Shown here: positions 63,388-64,000 of the stretch, piece after piece
Numbering within the stretch: position 1 is the stretch's first letter
How the letters are laid out: every line of letters begins with the position of its first letter
Made by a program: the position numbers and the translations under genes
Notes under the pieces: generated by a model
Told to the model about the DNA's origin: nothing
What the model saw: the letters and a program-made list of their open reading frames with translations, nothing else
Database searches by the model: none
DNA from: Helianthus annuus
Lineage: Eukaryota > Streptophyta > Magnoliopsida > Asterales > Asteraceae
Length of the DNA stretch: 64,000 nt
Assembly (NCBI RefSeq): GCF_002127325.2
Contig: NC_035439.2
Location: 140,989,901-141,053,900, forward strand
Reading direction: 5' to 3'

Positions 63388-64000
63388 AGAGGGTATGGGG
63401 AGGCTCATCCCCATGAGGATGGGCCTCCTTGCATTTTGAGGGGGGGGGGGATGGAGGATGAGCCTACCCCACCTAAATATTTTATAATGAGTTAAATGTC
63501 ATTTTAGTCCATGTGGTTTAGGCCATTTTGCCAGTTTAGTCCAAAGGTTTCATTTTTAACCTGTGGATCCAAAAAGGTTTCATAGTTGCCATTTTAGTCC
63601 ACTTGGTTAACTTCATCCATTTTTTCTGTTAACGAGAAGGCCAATTTGGTCATTTTGTATGTAATTCCCTTAACTAAAAGGGAAATTCAGCCATATAAAA
63701 TGACCGAATTGGCCTTCTCGTTAACAGAAAAAATGGATGAAGTTAACCTAGTTGACTAAAATGGCAACTGTGAAACCTTTTTGGACCCACAGGTTAAAAA
63801 TGAAACCTTTGGACTAAAGTGCCAAAATGGTCCAAACCATAGGGACTAAAATAGCATTTAACTCTTTTATAATTTTCTAACTTTTTTTTGTTAACTTAAT
63901 AAAAAACATCATAAAAATTAAAAAAAAAACAACATAATTAAATTCATTTCATAACATAAAAAAAAATTACATTTCCTAAAAATTAAAATTACTAATCCTA
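63388..64000. mobile_element. Harbinger-type element, truncated by the window end
   Basis: Begins GGGTATGGGGAGGCTCATCC, a Harbinger-like end shared with the MITE at 13018. Its distal part (63890-64000) is A/T-rich with ACATTT and AAAATTAAA units like the 3' non-coding part of the Harbinger element at 7190-7330. A second MITE is inserted at 63489-63864. The right end lies outside the window. Confidence 0.45.
63489..63864. mobile_element. Foldback MITE with 9-bp TSD (Mutator-type)
   Basis: A 376-bp, nearly perfect inverted repeat (GAGTTAAATG...CATTTAACTC; 'CCATTTTTTCTGTTAACGAG' pairs with 'CTCGTTAACAGAAAAAATGG'). It is flanked by the 9-bp direct repeat TTTTATAAT at 63480-63488 and 63865-63873. 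A 9-bp TSD and long TIRs point to the Mutator/MULE superfamily. Confidence 0.85.

Overview
This is nuclear DNA from a eudicot plant. The transposon mix (Athila, Tekay, Tat and copia LTR elements, SINEs, many MITEs, and PIF/Harbinger elements carrying a NAM-like ORF1) and the retroelement sequence style fit a large Asteraceae genome, but the species cannot be fixed from sequence alone. Almost all of the window is transposable-element DNA. The only clear cellular loci are a MIR172 microRNA gene (hairpin 28923-29088, + strand) and a decayed ankyrin-repeat gene (about 4086-6190, - strand).

Region by region. 1-1.6 kb: gag remnant plus LTR of a Tat-lineage Ty3/gypsy element. 2.5-4.1 kb: short inverted-repeat elements, the second inserted in the last recognisable exon of the ankyrin pseudogene (4.1-6.2 kb). 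7.0-9.0 kb: Harbinger element with TAA target-site duplication (TSD) and an ORF1 only. 9.05-9.41 kb: Tourist-like MITE. 10.56-10.87 kb: SINE with a perfect 16-bp TSD. 11-14 kb: MITEs. 14.2-18.5 kb: about seven inverted-repeat elements packed around (TA)n tracts. 18.5-20 kb: decayed Harbinger ORF1. 22.07-25.26 kb: Tat solo LTR (TSD GTAAA) holding a 2.3-kb LTR element with its own TSD (CCATC), which retains a tRNA-Lys-like primer site and an antisense promoter/ORF stub.

28.6-29.7 kb: MIR172. 29.86-47.92 kb: copia element (TSD CCAAT) interrupted at 33376-45321 by an inverted Athila element (TSD TTTAC). 47.97-56.98 kb: inverted Tekay chromovirus (TSD TTATT). All three have LTR pairs that look almost identical by eye, so this roughly 27-kb nest starting 0.77 kb downstream of the miR172 hairpin is recent. 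57-58.6 kb: small SINEs and a LINE 3' fragment. 61.34-63.36 kb: Tekay-like solo LTR (TSD CCCCC). 63.4-64 kb: Harbinger-type element entering the window, carrying a foldback MITE with a 9-bp TSD.

The most unusual signals are in the Athila element. It has two covarying hairpins with the same AGGA loop, each preceding a GTGTGGGGG tract. It has 28 copies of a CACG-N4-CGTG dyad confined to non-coding DNA. Its env-like ORF starts exactly at a strong 3' splice site, and its first ORF is tyrosine-rich with no recognisable gag domain and a degenerate protease motif. The Tekay gag appears to be split by an 86-nt spliceosomal-type intron. All TSD, LTR and hairpin statements come from reading the sequence directly; family names come from conserved motifs; no database search was run.
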